A DNA stretch of 64,000 bases from Acinetobacter chengduensis (lineage in GTDB: Bacteria > Pseudomonadota > Gammaproteobacteria > Pseudomonadales > Moraxellaceae). The position numbers were made by a program, and so were the translations under genes. The stretch is from the NCBI RefSeq assembly GCF_003664645.1, contig NZ_RCHC01000003.1:186001-250000 (forward strand), written 5' to 3'. The notes below the pieces were generated by a model. It saw nothing but the letters and a program-made list of their open reading frames with translations. It was not told the origin of the DNA and ran no database searches. Positions 29,716 to 38,869 of this stretch are shown here, in pieces. Numbering within the stretch: the stretch's first letter is position 1; the number at the start of each line of letters is the position of its first letter.

Positions 29716-30606
29716 ATGAGCAACAAACAGACCTTTTGTCCATCTTGTTCGAGTACCTACCGCGTATCTGTCGCTCAGTTGACGATTTCGCAAGGTATGG
29801 TTTGCTGTCCAAAATGTTCTCATACATTTAATGCATTATCACATCTGGTCGATGTTCAAAGTGACAACGCCCAGATGTACAATTTAGAAGAAAAAAAACA
29901 ACCTACGATTCATGCTGAACCTATAGATGTTGCACAAATTAATTTTGAAGCGGATCAAGCTGAAGCTAGCACTCAAATTTATAACAATAGCCTATTAGCA
30001 ATCTTTGATCAAAAAGTTGAAAACTCAAATATCGACTTACGCACCTATCTCAACAACCTTAACTACTTTAGTACAGACCCGATTGGCAACTTCCCTGCTT
30101 TAAATTGGTCTGAAAATAATGAAATTGAAAAAAAGCGTTCTATACTCAGCTATATCGGCTGGACAACCGTAAACGTTTTACTCTTTAGCGTGCTTCTATT
30201 TCAGTTTTTCTGGTTTAACCCACATTATTTAAAGAACAGCCCTATTATGAGCAGTGCTTTTAACAATATATGTGAAGTATTTACCTGCTCAAAACTCGAA
30301 GAGCATTATAATTTAGTCAACTTAAAAAAAGTCCGTGTAAAAGCCGACGGTGAAGATCAAGTGATGATTAAAGGTGAAATCATCAATCACCATACACGTA
30401 GCTTATTGTTGCCAATCATTCGAGTGGAGCTCAAACACAACGGACAGGAATTTGCGGTTTATAACATTCAGCCTAAAGATTATCTGACAGATAGTCTGAC
30501 AGGTATCCAACGCATACCAAGTAACACACCATATAACTTCAATTTTAAGCTCCCACATGCACGTAAAAGCTTCGATAGCTATACTTTAGAAATCATTCGA
30601 CCGTAA
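29716..30606 (+). CDS. Zinc-ribbon membrane protein with DUF3426 domain
   Basis: 296 residues: an N-terminal MJ0042-type zinc ribbon (FCPSCSSTYRVS ... MVCCPKCSHTFNA, two CxxC pairs), a long polar linker, a single membrane helix at about 150-170, and a C-terminal beta-rich DUF3426 domain (VRVKADGEDQVMIKGEIINH onward). This architecture is common directly after prmA in gammaproteobacteria. Function is unknown; likely a membrane-anchored protein with cytoplasmic zinc ribbon and periplasmic domain. Confidence 0.8.
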   Translation: MSNKQTFCPSCSSTYRVSVAQLTISQGMVCCPKCSHTFNALSHLVDVQSDNAQMYNLEEKKQPTIHAEPIDVAQINFEADQAEASTQIYNNSLLAIFDQKVENSNIDLRTYLNNLNYFSTDPIGNFPALNWSENNEIEKKRSILSYIGWTTVNVLLFSVLLFQFFWFNPHYLKNSPIMSSAFNNICEVFTCSKLEEHYNLVNLKKVRVKADGEDQVMIKGEIINHHTRSLLLPIIRVELKHNGQEFAVYNIQPKDYLTDSLTGIQRIPSNTPYNFNFKLPHARKSFDSYTLEIIRP

Positions 30607-30996
30607 AATTGAAAAAAACTATTAAGAATTGCAAAAAAATTAAAAAAAAATGCAGTTTTCTTGCTCACTTTTTCTTAGACAATGGTATGATACGCGCCAC
30701 GAAAGCTTTGTGCTGCAATCTCTTCAATCTTTTTAATACAAATAGAACATCAGCGAAATGCGCCTTATATACATATCGCGTATAGAGCAGGTTTTTTTGT
30801 TTTTAAAATGGTCTGTAACATATATTTAACTATTGTTACGCTTAAATTTCGACCAACTTGTCAGATTGTGGCATGCTAAATGTACAGTTTTAGAACTAAC
30901 CGTTTTAGCATCTAAAACGGAGTTCATTTAAATTTTAGACCACTTTATAACTATCACTTTACCCAAGTGATATTTTGATTTTTCGGATTAATTCGC
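30607..30996 (+). promoter_or_regulatory. fis upstream region with promoter and hairpin
   Basis: 390 bp without a gene. It contains an extended -10 element TGGTATGAT (30683-30691), a near-palindrome CACGAAAGCTTTGTG just after it (about 30698-30712), and a perfect 9-bp hairpin at 30900-30920. dusB, which precedes fis in many relatives, is absent. Confidence 0.6.
30900..30920 (+). repeat. Perfect inverted repeat in the fis leader
   Basis: CCGTTTTAG (30900-30908) and CTAAAACGG (30912-30920) separated by CAT. No T-tract follows, so this is either an operator or an RNA hairpin rather than a terminator. Confidence 0.75.
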
Positions 30997-31266
30997 ATGA
31001 ATAGCAAATCTCCTATTTTTACTGCACAATCTGATGTCGCTCTTCGTATTCACGTAGATCGCGCAGTTCGCCACTACTTCGCACAATTGCAAGGTGAGCA
31101 ACCTTCTCAAGTGTACGACATGGTGCTGGCAGAAATGGAGAAACCTCTTTTATCTGTAGTTCTAGAGTATACGCGTGGTAATCAAACACGCGCTGCCGAG
31201 ATTCTCGGCTTAAACCGTGGCACTTTACGTAAAAAGTTAAAAGCTCACGGTTTAATGAGCGAATAA
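30997..31266 (+). CDS. fis: Nucleoid-associated protein Fis
   Basis: 89-residue DNA-bending protein. The C-terminal helix-turn-helix [21 protein letters not shown] segment (here [20 protein letters not shown], then [11 protein letters not shown]) matches Fis and the Fis-type HTH of NtrC. It regulates rRNA and many growth-phase genes. Lies between the prmA/DUF3426 pair and purH, as in other gammaproteobacteria, and is followed by an intrinsic terminator. Confidence 0.93.
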   Translation: MNSKSPIFTAQSDVALRIHVDRAVRHYFAQLQGEQPSQVYDMVLAEMEKPLLSVVLEYTRGNQTRAAEILGLNRGTLRKKLKAHGLMSE

Positions 31267-31271
31267 GTGAT

Positions 31272-31304
31272 AAAATGCTTGCGGCTTCCGCAGGCATTTT
31301 TTTT
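31272..31304 (+). terminator. fis terminator
   Basis: 13-bp stem AAAATGCTTGCGG / CCGCAGGCATTTT with one G-T pair, loop CTT, then a run of T. Confidence 0.92.
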
Positions 31305-31360
31305 ATCTTGCATTTGCCTTTTTTGATTTAATTTGTTCCTTGATAACTGTGACGAAGATC

Positions 31361-32935
31361 ATGACTATTAAACGCGCTTTAATCTCTGTTTCCGATAAAA
31401 CCGGAATTGTTGAATTTGCACAAAACCTAGTGGCTCTAGGGGTAGAAATTTTATCTACTGGTGGCACATACAAATTGTTGAAAGACAATAATGTGGCCGT
31501 AGTTGAAGTTTCAGAGCACACTGGTTTCCCAGAGATGATGGACGGCCGTGTTAAAACATTGCATCCGAAAATTCATGGCGGTATCTTAGCTCGTCGCGGT
31601 CTAGACGAAGCTGTGATGGCTGAACACAACATCGATGCAATCGATTTAGTTGTTGTTAACCTTTATCCTTTCGCTGCGACTGTAGCTAAACCAAACTGCT
31701 CACTTGCTGACGCGATTGAAAATATCGACATTGGCGGACCGACAATGGTTCGTGCTGCTGCTAAAAACCATGCATCTGTAGGTATCGTGGTAAATGCTAC
31801 TGACTATGCAACTGTTATTGCTGAGCTTAAAGCTGAGGGTGCTTTATCTTATGCAACACGTTTTGACCTAGCAGTTAAAGCATTTGAACATACTGCACAA
31901 TACGACGGTATGATCGCATCTTACTTAGGCGCTCGCGTAGGTAAAGAAGAAGGTCAGGCTGACAAATTTGCACGTACATTCAACACGCAATTAAACAAAG
32001 CTCAAGATCTTCGCTACGGTGAAAACCCACATCAATCTGCTGCGTTCTATGTTGAAGACACAGCAACTGAAGCATCTGTTTCAACTGCAACTCAGTTACA
32101 AGGTAAAGAATTATCTTATAACAACATTGCTGACACTGACGCTGCACTTGAATGTGTTAAATCATTCGCTAAACCTGCTTGTGTAATCGTTAAGCACGCA
32201 AACCCATGTGGTGTTGCTGTTTCTCTAGACGGTATTCAAGCTGCTTATGACCTAGCTTACGCAACTGACCCTGAATCTGCATTTGGTGGCATTATTGCAT
32301 TTAACCGCGAATTAGACGTTGCAACTGCGCAAGCAATTGTTGACCGTCAGTTCGTTGAAGTGATTATTGCTCCAAGCGTTGCTGAAGGCGTACTTGAAGT
32401 GACTGGCGCGAAGAAAAACGTACGTGTACTTGTATGTGGCGAGCTTCCAGCGATCACTGAACGTAAAGCTCAGCTTGACTATAAACGCGTAAACGGCGGT
32501 CTTTTAGTTCAAGATCAAGACTTAGGTATGATCACGAAAGACGACCTTAAAGTTGTGACTAAACGTGCGCCTACTGAAGCAGAAATTGATGACTTAATCT
32601 TTGCTTGGAAAGTTGCGAAATATGTTAAATCTAACGCGATTGTTTATGCAAAAGGCCGTCAAACCATTGGTGTGGGCGCGGGTCAAATGAGCCGTGTAAA
32701 CTCTGCTCGTATTGCTGCAATCAAAGCTGAACATGCTGGTTTAGTTGTTGAAGGTGCTGTAATGGCATCTGACGCATTCTTCCCATTCCGTGATGGTATT
32801 GATAACGCTGCTAAAGCAGGTATCAAATGCATTATCCAACCGGGTGGTTCTATGCGTGATGAAGAAACAATTGCTGCTGCCGATGAAGCTGGCATTGCGA
32901 TGGTCTTCACTGGCATGCGTCATTTCCGTCACTAA
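31361..32935 (+). CDS. purH: Bifunctional AICAR formyltransferase/IMP cyclohydrolase
   Basis: Last two steps of IMP synthesis. The N-terminal MGS-fold IMP cyclohydrolase begins [18 protein letters not shown]; the C-terminal AICAR transformylase includes [10 protein letters not shown] (catalytic Lys-His) and [14 protein letters not shown] take ATG 31361, giving 524 residues; a TTG seven codons upstream is an unlikely start. Codon use is strongly biased, as expected for a well expressed gene. Followed by REP-like repeats and purD. Confidence 0.97.
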   Translation: MTIKRALISVSDKTGIVEFAQNLVALGVEILSTGGTYKLLKDNNVAVVEVSEHTGFPEMMDGRVKTLHPKIHGGILARRGLDEAVMAEHNIDAIDLVVVNLYPFAATVAKPNCSLADAIENIDIGGPTMVRAAAKNHASVGIVVNATDYATVIAELKAEGALSYATRFDLAVKAFEHTAQYDGMIASYLGARVGKEEGQADKFARTFNTQLNKAQDLRYGENPHQSAAFYVEDTATEASVSTATQLQGKELSYNNIADTDAALECVKSFAKPACVIVKHANPCGVAVSLDGIQAAYDLAYATDPESAFGGIIAFNRELDVATAQAIVDRQFVEVIIAPSVAEGVLEVTGAKKNVRVLVCGELPAITERKAQLDYKRVNGGLLVQDQDLGMITKDDLKVVTKRAPTEAEIDDLIFAWKVAKYVKSNAIVYAKGRQTIGVGAGQMSRVNSARIAAIKAEHAGLVVEGAVMASDAFFPFRDGIDNAAKAGIKCIIQPGGSMRDEETIAAADEAGIAMVFTGMRHFRH

Positions 32936-32957
32936 TTAATTAGAAGTCGTATTTATT

Positions 32958-32996
32958 AATCCCCCTAAATCCCCCTTTGTAAAAAGGGGGACTTTT
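32958..32996. repeat. REP-like palindromic element 1
   Basis: Two CCCCCT blocks followed by a hairpin CCCCCTTT / AAAGGGGG with loop GTAA. Similar elements occur at 33025-33062 (inverted) and 34427-34463. Confidence 0.75.
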
Positions 32997-33024
32997 CACG
33001 TAAGAAACCTTGATTTTCAAGCGT

Positions 33025-33062
33025 GATCCCCTCCCTTTTTAAAGGGAGGTCGGGAGGGATTC
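33025..33062. repeat. REP-like palindromic element 2, inverted orientation
   Basis: Hairpin CCTCCCTTT / AAAGGGAGG followed by CGGGAGGGAT; the reverse complement has the same block order as element 1. The pair is linked by a spacer bounded by TCACG (32996-33000) and CGTGA (33022-33026), itself an inverted repeat, giving a BIME-like doublet between purH and purD. Confidence 0.7.
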
Positions 33063-33084
33063 TATTCTTTTGAGGGATTTTTAG

Positions 33085-34368
33085 ATGAATATTTTAGTTT
33101 TGGGTAATGGCGGTCGTGAACATGCATTGGCATGGAAAATCGCGCAAGATGACAAAGTCGCAAAAGTATTTGTAGCACCGGGGAATGCGGGTTCTGCAAC
33201 TGAAAATAAATGCGAAAATGTTGCACTGAATATTTTAGACAATGCTGCGATTATCGACTTTGCAAAAAACAATGCAGTTGATTTGATCGTGGTTGGCCCA
33301 GAAGCACCGCTTGTTAATGGTGTGGTAGATGCCTGCCGTGAAGCTGGTGTAAAAATTTGGGGCCCAACTCAATTTGCTGCGCAACTTGAAGGTTCTAAAG
33401 CCTTTGCTAAACACTTCCTCAAACGCCACAACATTCCAACTGCTTTCTATGATGTATTTACAGAAGTAGATGTAGCGAAAGCATTTGTTGAAAAAAATGG
33501 CGCGCCAATCGTCATCAAGGCTGACGGCCTTGCTGCGGGTAAAGGCGTAATTGTTGCCATGACTAATCAAGAAGCATTTGATGCGATTGATGACATGCTT
33601 GCTGGCAACAAATTTGGTGATGCAGGTTCTCGTGTAGTTATCGAAGAATTCCTTGCTGGCGAAGAAGCATCTTTCATTTGTATGATTGATGGTAACAACA
33701 TTTTACCAATGGCGACTTCTCAAGACCATAAGCGTATTTTTGAAGGCGACCAAGGTCCAAACACAGGCGGTATGGGTGCTTACTCTCCTGCGCCTGTAGT
33801 GACTGCAGACGTTTTTGAAAAAACCATGAATGAAGTGATGCGTCCTACCGTTGAGGGTATGAAAAAAGACGGTCACGTTTATACAGGTTTCTTATACGCA
33901 GGCTTGATGATTGACGAACAAGGTCAACCAAAAGTAATCGAGTTTAACTGTCGTTTTGGTGATCCTGAAACACAGCCAATCATGATGCGCTTAAAATCAT
34001 CTTTAGTTGATTTGGTTGAAGCTGGCATTGCAGGTAACTTACCTCAAGAAGCTGAATGGGATGAACGTAAAACAGTAGGTATCGTACTTGCGTCTAAAGG
34101 TTACCCTGAAACTTCAAGTAGCAATGATGTGATTTCAGGTTTAGACACTGAAATGACTGATGCTAAAGTTTTCCATGCAGGGACTAAAGTCAATGAAAAT
34201 GGTGACATCGTAACTGCTGGCGGTCGCGTACTTTGCGTAACTGCACTTGGTGATACCATTGGTGAAGCACAAGCGAAAGCATTAGAACTTTGTGAAAAAG
34301 TGACTTTCGACGGCGTTCAATATCGTAAAGATATCGGCTACCGTGCGATTGCGCGTGAAAATGCTTAA
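33085..34368 (+). CDS. purD: Phosphoribosylamine-glycine ligase
   Basis: ATP-grasp enzyme (GAR synthetase) of purine synthesis. N-terminal LVLGNGGREHALAWK, ATP-grasp core with IKADGLAAGKGVIVAM, catalytic segment EFNCRFGDPETQ, all intact; 427 residues is normal. Directly downstream of purH across a 150-bp REP-containing spacer, so the two may share a transcript processed or stabilised at the repeats. Confidence 0.97.
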   Translation: MNILVLGNGGREHALAWKIAQDDKVAKVFVAPGNAGSATENKCENVALNILDNAAIIDFAKNNAVDLIVVGPEAPLVNGVVDACREAGVKIWGPTQFAAQLEGSKAFAKHFLKRHNIPTAFYDVFTEVDVAKAFVEKNGAPIVIKADGLAAGKGVIVAMTNQEAFDAIDDMLAGNKFGDAGSRVVIEEFLAGEEASFICMIDGNNILPMATSQDHKRIFEGDQGPNTGGMGAYSPAPVVTADVFEKTMNEVMRPTVEGMKKDGHVYTGFLYAGLMIDEQGQPKVIEFNCRFGDPETQPIMMRLKSSLVDLVEAGIAGNLPQEAEWDERKTVGIVLASKGYPETSSSNDVISGLDTEMTDAKVFHAGTKVNENGDIVTAGGRVLCVTALGDTIGEAQAKALELCEKVTFDGVQYRKDIGYRAIARENA

Positions 34369-34386
34369 TCATTCATTTGATTAAAT

Positions 34387-34413
34387 AAAACCCCGATTCG
34401 TTCGGGGTTTTTT
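34387..34413 (+). terminator. purD terminator
   Basis: Stem AAAACCCCGA / TCGGGGTTTT around a TTCG-type loop, followed by further T. Confidence 0.9.
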
Positions 34414-34426
34414 CTTATTTGAAAAA

Positions 34427-34463
34427 TTTCCTCTCCTTTTAGGAGAGGGTTAGGGAGAGGTTA
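34427..34463. repeat. REP-like palindromic element 3
   Basis: Hairpin CCTCTCC / GGAGAGG with loop TTTTA followed by GTTAGGGAGAGG; in reverse complement it has the same architecture as elements 1 and 2. Located between purD terminator and the AbiTii-like gene. Confidence 0.7.
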
Positions 34464-34481
34464 TTAAAACTAAAAATTACT

Positions 34482-35363
34482 TTAAAAACCATAATAAGCA
34501 CCTATTGCTCCTGACAATAATGAACCAGCTGTAGCCACGCTAATCTCCCAGCCTCCTGTAGTTGCCTTAACGACCATTTTCCCGATCCACTCACTAACAT
34601 TTTTTCCAAACCTATTAGGCTCAGTTGGTACACCATCCGCATTTAGAGCATGCTTTAATTCTTGAATATCTGAAAAAGCGACTTTATTCTCCGTAAGCAA
34701 TCGTGCTAAAGAATCAAAATCCTTTGCATAAACATTCATCTGATTATTTTGATTAATTGTGCTCTCATTAACATTTCCTACTACACCCTGCATATTCTGA
34801 ATATGGTAATTATTGACAGACATAGCAATTCCCTTTTCTTTTTCAGTAAACTTCAAACCTTGACCCAGAATTCCTTTGTCTTCTAATTCAAGTGACCAAT
34901 TAAGTATGATGCTTTTAACTCTTTTTTTAACTGATTCTAGCTGATATCGTGCCAGCACAATAAAAGGCTCACTAATATCATTATCCTCTATTTCGATGAT
35001 CAGTTGTCTCTGTCCATTAGACAATGGAGCTAGAAAAGTAGGATTCTTATTTTCTAATAAACTATTAAGTTGACCAATAGATTTAGAAAAGTTCACTGAT
35101 GTAATTAATTCATCAACACTAGAAGGTAAGTTAATTGAAGTTAATGCACCAGATTTTTCCAAAAATCTCAGATCACCTTTAAATTTTCTATATTCAGGAA
35201 CTTGAGCTAACTCGTAGCCATCAATTTCTTGTTTACACCATATCTTAAAGTCATCTATTTTTAGTTTAGATGCAACAAACAAGGCTTTATCTAAAATTTC
35301 TTCTATATCACTTTCAGGATCAATTGCGAGCAATTGCAATTTTTCAACTATCGAATCCGTCAA
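34482..35363 (-). CDS. AbiTii-domain protein, candidate phage defence
   Basis: 293 residues, TTG start (AAGGTG four bases before it). The N-terminal stretch EEILDKALFVASKLKIDDF followed by IWCKQEIDGYE (about residues 20-52) and a PEYRKFKG segment match what I remember of the AbiTii domain, named after one component of a lactococcal abortive infection pair. The middle has a GVVGNVNESTINQNNQ stretch, common in such proteins before a C-terminal effector region, and the last 25 residues are hydrophobic and glycine/alanine-rich (a likely membrane helix or membrane-insertion segment). No AbiTi-type partner lies next to it. It is AT-rich with many rare-looking codons compared with flanking purD, and sits between REP elements and a GNAT gene, so recent acquisition is plausible. 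Function not proven. Confidence 0.65.
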   Translation of the reverse strand: MTDSIVEKLQLLAIDPESDIEEILDKALFVASKLKIDDFKIWCKQEIDGYELAQVPEYRKFKGDLRFLEKSGALTSINLPSSVDELITSVNFSKSIGQLNSLLENKNPTFLAPLSNGQRQLIIEIEDNDISEPFIVLARYQLESVKKRVKSIILNWSLELEDKGILGQGLKFTEKEKGIAMSVNNYHIQNMQGVVGNVNESTINQNNQMNVYAKDFDSLARLLTENKVAFSDIQELKHALNADGVPTEPNRFGKNVSEWIGKMVVKATTGGWEISVATAGSLLSGAIGAYYGF

Positions 35364-35433
35364 TTCACACCTTTTGTATTAATTTTTAGAAATATTTAAT
35401 AAGAGTCTATTTTAAATATTACACTAAATACAA

Positions 35434-36015
35434 ATGCTATTACCTAACGAATTTATGCAACCCATGCAACTCCAAACCCCTCGCCTAATCCTTCGCCAAT
35501 GGCAAGACTCCGACACTACCCCATTTATCCAAATGTGCGCAGATGATGAAGTTATGCGCTATTTTCCTAAAAAACTTGATACATCCGAAGCCACTGCTTT
35601 TCTGCAACGTATCCGCTCAGACATCGAAAAACGTGGTTGGGGTTTATTTGCCGTAGAGCTTAAAGCCACAGGTGAATTTATTGGCTTTATAGGCTTACAT
35701 GTCCATCCAGCAGAATTTGAACTAGCCGATGCCCCTGAAATTGGCTGGCGTTTACTACCAAAATACTGGCAGCAAGGCTATGCCACCGAAGGTGCAAAAG
35801 CAGTTCTTAAATATGCCTTTAGAAATCTAAGATTAGACAAAGTCATTTCATTTACAGCTTGCCTGAATACGCCATCTGAACGTGTGATGCAAAGAATTGG
35901 TATGCAAAAACTCCGTGAGTTTGATCATCCGCGTGTACCATCAGATCATCCCTTAAATAAACACGTCCTGTATGAAATACGGCGTAGTGACTATCTACAT
36001 ATCCCATTCTGTTAA
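35434..36015 (+). CDS. GNAT acetyltransferase, RimJ/RimL type
   Basis: A 193-residue N-acetyltransferase: TPRLILRQWQDSD opening, IGWRLLPKYWQQGYATEGAKA (acetyl-CoA-binding motif A, Q/RxxGxG/A variant QQGYAT) and SERVMQRIGMQ in the C-terminal half. Family members acetylate N-termini of ribosomal proteins or small amines; the substrate here is unknown. Starts at 35434, 35455 or 35464 are all possible; the last would begin right before the conserved core. Divergent from the AbiTii-like gene with 70 bp between them. Confidence 0.8.
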   Translation: MLLPNEFMQPMQLQTPRLILRQWQDSDTTPFIQMCADDEVMRYFPKKLDTSEATAFLQRIRSDIEKRGWGLFAVELKATGEFIGFIGLHVHPAEFELADAPEIGWRLLPKYWQQGYATEGAKAVLKYAFRNLRLDKVISFTACLNTPSERVMQRIGMQKLREFDHPRVPSDHPLNKHVLYEIRRSDYLHIPFC

Positions 36016-36368
36016 GCCTCGAATATTGTGTATTTTTAGAGTTAGCACTGATGCAATAAAAGCATTAATAAAATAGATGACGGCAAGCTCAAATCAATGT
36101 ATTTCTTTTGCAGTTTGCCTGAATGTATTGTTAGGGCAGATTTTTATAAAACATCAACAAGCCAATTAAACCTTAGTAATCATAGCTCATTTATAACTGA
36201 GCTTTCCCTAAAATTTTCATATAGATTCAATTACATATAGATACAATTAACCATGCCCTATTCATCTGCTGTATAAATTACAATTTCAGATAAAGCTTCA
36301 TCATATACAACAAACTAAAGCTAACACTTTATTTAAATAGAAAATAACTGACAATAGAGATTACTATG
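36016..36368. other. AT-rich intergenic region before the amide hydrolase
   Basis: About 350 bp with no coding frame. A weak stem GGCAAGCT / AGTTTGCC (around 36083-36120) may terminate or attenuate the GNAT transcript; otherwise nothing recognisable. Confidence 0.5.
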
Positions 36369-37361
36369 GTGTGTACACGAGTCGTATATTTAGGTGACGA
36401 GCAACAAAACATGACTGCCCGCTCTATGGACTGGAAAGTCGATGTGGGTACAAATCTGTGGATATTGCCAAATAATGTTCAAAGAAATGGATCTGCTGGT
36501 GAAAATTCAATTCAATGGACGGCAAAATATGGCTCAGTTGTGGCAACAGGCTACGACATTGCCACAACTGACGGTATGAATGAAAAAGGTCTGTGTGCCA
36601 ACTTACTCTGGCTGGTTGAATCCGAATATCCTAAGCGCGTTAAAAACACCAAACCCACGCTGAGTATTTCCCTTTGGGCACAATACGTATTAGATAATTT
36701 TGCAACAGTCGCCGAAACTATACAATTTATAGAAACAGAGCCTTTTGCAGTGCTCTCAGACCAAGTCCCTGGGCAAAACCGTTTAGCATCGCTACATCTG
36801 TCCATTTCTGATGCCTCTGGTGACAGTGCAATTATTGAATATATTCAAGGCAAGCAAGTGATTCACCATAGCCGTGAATACCAAGTAATGACCAACTCTC
36901 CAACATTTGACCAACAGCTAGCATTAAATCAATATTGGAAACAAATTGGCGGAACGGTCATGCTACCAGGGACTAATCGCGCAGCAGATCGTTTTGCACG
37001 TGCTTCTTTTTACATTAATGCAATTCCCAAAAACACCGATGCAAATCATGCATTAGCCAGCGTATTTAGTGTCATTCGTAATGCCTCTGTGCCTTTTGGA
37101 CTCAACACAGAAGAAGAACCTAATATTTCATCTACACGTTGGCGCACTGTAGCAGACCATAAAAGGATGCTGTATTTCTTTGAATCTGCTGTATCACCCA
37201 ATGTATTTTGGGTTGATTTAAAAGAAATTGACTTTAGCAATGGTCAAAGCAAAGTATTGCATTTAGGTCAAGATCAGTCGCAAACTTATGCAGGAAAAGC
37301 AAATGATGCATTTAATACTGCACCTGCATTTAACTTCCTAGCTGTAAAAGATCAGCAATAA
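36369..37361 (+). CDS. Linear amide C-N hydrolase (penicillin V acylase/bile salt hydrolase family)
   Basis: Ntn hydrolase of the choloylglycine-hydrolase family; the nucleophile is a cysteine exposed at the N-terminus after Met removal. Here the frame reads ATG GTG TGT: starting at GTG 36369 gives Met-Cys-Thr-Arg, the canonical form, whereas ATG 36366 would leave Val in front of Cys. Further family marks are ARSMDWKVD (arginine and aspartate), NEKGLCANLLWL, and VMTNSPTFDQQL near residue 180. No signal peptide, so cytoplasmic, unlike several Gram-negative penicillin acylases. Natural substrates could be acyl-homoserine lactones or other N-acyl amides; this is family knowledge, not shown by the sequence. 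Confidence 0.82.
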   Translation: MCTRVVYLGDEQQNMTARSMDWKVDVGTNLWILPNNVQRNGSAGENSIQWTAKYGSVVATGYDIATTDGMNEKGLCANLLWLVESEYPKRVKNTKPTLSISLWAQYVLDNFATVAETIQFIETEPFAVLSDQVPGQNRLASLHLSISDASGDSAIIEYIQGKQVIHHSREYQVMTNSPTFDQQLALNQYWKQIGGTVMLPGTNRAADRFARASFYINAIPKNTDANHALASVFSVIRNASVPFGLNTEEEPNISSTRWRTVADHKRMLYFFESAVSPNVFWVDLKEIDFSNGQSKVLHLGQDQSQTYAGKANDAFNTAPAFNFLAVKDQQ

Positions 37362-37977
37362 AATTTATCATTTTGTGATGAATTTATGCATTCATTGAAA
37401 GCAAGCAACAATGCTTAAAATCTCTGTGCAACTCGATTCAAAAAGAGTTGCACAACCATGCCAACACAAATAATCTCAAATAGTTATTTTATACATACAG
37501 CAAAATGCGAAAATTTACTCAATAAGGTACTGATATTGAATGAATAAGCAATGATATGCATTTTTCTGAATTACAATTCCAAAAATCTTATAAAGACCTA
37601 AAAAAGCTCAGATTTCAAACACTCATTAATTTCAATAAATACAATATATTGTTTTTAATATTAATTTAATGAAAACTTAAAGGTATTATGCACTATTAAT
37701 GCTAAACATAGTTTTTTTCATCACTATATTGCATATTAAATTATTGCTATTATATTTCAGCAATTTAGAGCTCGTTCTAACTAAATTCTTTTATTTACAA
37801 TTACTTTGTATATAAAGCTCTCTCTTTTATTTAGACTGAAATCTAGTTGCAACAATATTTGAGCCATATACAATTTGTGGTTATAAGTCAGTTAAACTGA
37901 TTTCACACTTAATTTAATCTCTCTACATTTATGATACGTAAGTTGAACGCCAAAATTTAATTTACTTGGGTGAAAAC
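37362..37977. other. Long AT-rich intergenic region upstream of metQ
   Basis: 616 bp with no credible gene. It has a perfect 10-bp inverted repeat at 37425-37454, a tiny 37-codon frame at 37556-37669 without RBS (not annotated), and a possible metQ -10 TATGAT at 37930-37935. No SAM riboswitch or MetJ-type box was recognised. Confidence 0.6.
37425..37454. repeat. Perfect 10-bp inverted repeat after the amide hydrolase
   Basis: TGTGCAACTC (37425-37434) and GAGTTGCACA (37445-37454), loop of 10 A-rich bases. No T-tract follows on the plus strand; it may still end the amide hydrolase transcript. Confidence 0.65.
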
Positions 37978-38850
37978 ATGAAAAAGTTACTTGGTTTAGT
38001 GCTCGGTGCCTCTGTTGCTCTAACAGGCTGTGGTAAACAAGAAGCTCCTACAACAGATGCTACACAAAAAAAAGATTCTACTGAACTTCAAACAGTAACT
38101 ATGGCATCTACAGGTTCAGATGCAGATGTATGGCGCTATATTGCAACATTGCCTGAAACTAAAGCTGCGGGCATTAAGCTTGAAGTTAAAAACTTTACAG
38201 ATTATGTGTCTATGAACACAGCTGTGGCTAACCATGAAATGGATGTGAATGCATTCCAATCGTATGCATATATGGTTGCATTCAATGACAGCAACAAAGA
38301 AAAAATTGCACCATTGTCTACAACTTACTTAGAGCCTATGGGTATTTACTCAAGCAAAGTAAAAAAATTGGACGAGTTTAAAACAGGCGCAACCATTGCG
38401 ATTCCAAATGATGGTGCAAACGAATCACGCGCATTATTGCTTTTACAATCTGCTGGCTTGGTTAAACTAAAAGCGAATTTTGACAACGTTAAAGGTACAA
38501 CTGCAGACGTTGCTGAAAATGCGAAAAATATCGTGATTAAACCAATTCAAATGGCAACTGCTGTACGTGTCAAAGACGAAGTAGATGCGATTGTATTGGG
38601 TAATACCCTAGCAATGGAAGGTGGCTTAAACGTATTAAAAGATGCAGTTTATTATGAGCCAATCGACCAAAGCACAAAAATGAACGTGAACATTTTAGCG
38701 GTGGCTGCTGACCGTCAAAACGATCCAGTACTGAAAAAAGTAGGTGAACTTTACCACGTTGCTGCTGTAGGCAAATATGTACAAGATCACTTTGGCGGTA
38801 CAAAAGTTGATGTAAATAAACCTGTAAGCTATCTTACAGACGCAAAATAG
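37978..38850 (+). CDS. metQ: Methionine-binding lipoprotein MetQ
   Basis: Substrate-binding protein of the D/L-methionine ABC importer (NlpA family). Signal peptide with lipobox ALTGC (Cys at about residue 18) anchors it to a membrane; TVTMASTGSDADVWRYI and the NFTDYVSMNTAVANHEMDVNAF-like ligand loop (in shorter form, DVNAFQSYAYM) are characteristic. ATG 37978 (MKKLLG) is preferred to 37966 because the longer form precedes the positively charged n-region. It is the first gene here; E. coli has the order N-I-Q. Confidence 0.92.
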   Translation: MKKLLGLVLGASVALTGCGKQEAPTTDATQKKDSTELQTVTMASTGSDADVWRYIATLPETKAAGIKLEVKNFTDYVSMNTAVANHEMDVNAFQSYAYMVAFNDSNKEKIAPLSTTYLEPMGIYSSKVKKLDEFKTGATIAIPNDGANESRALLLLQSAGLVKLKANFDNVKGTTADVAENAKNIVIKPIQMATAVRVKDEVDAIVLGNTLAMEGGLNVLKDAVYYEPIDQSTKMNVNILAVAADRQNDPVLKKVGELYHVAAVGKYVQDHFGGTKVDVNKPVSYLTDAK

Positions 38851-38869
38851 TAATATACTTTGCACATCT

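Noticed and set aside
32958..33062. C/G-rich repeats between purH and purD as a CRISPR fragment
   Set aside because: The units are inverted palindromes with no regular spacers; they fit REP/BIME elements.
37556..37669. 37-codon frame (K-rich start, hydrophobic end) in the gap before metQ
   Set aside because: No Shine-Dalgarno, AT-rich DNA yields such frames often, and nothing recognisable in the peptide.
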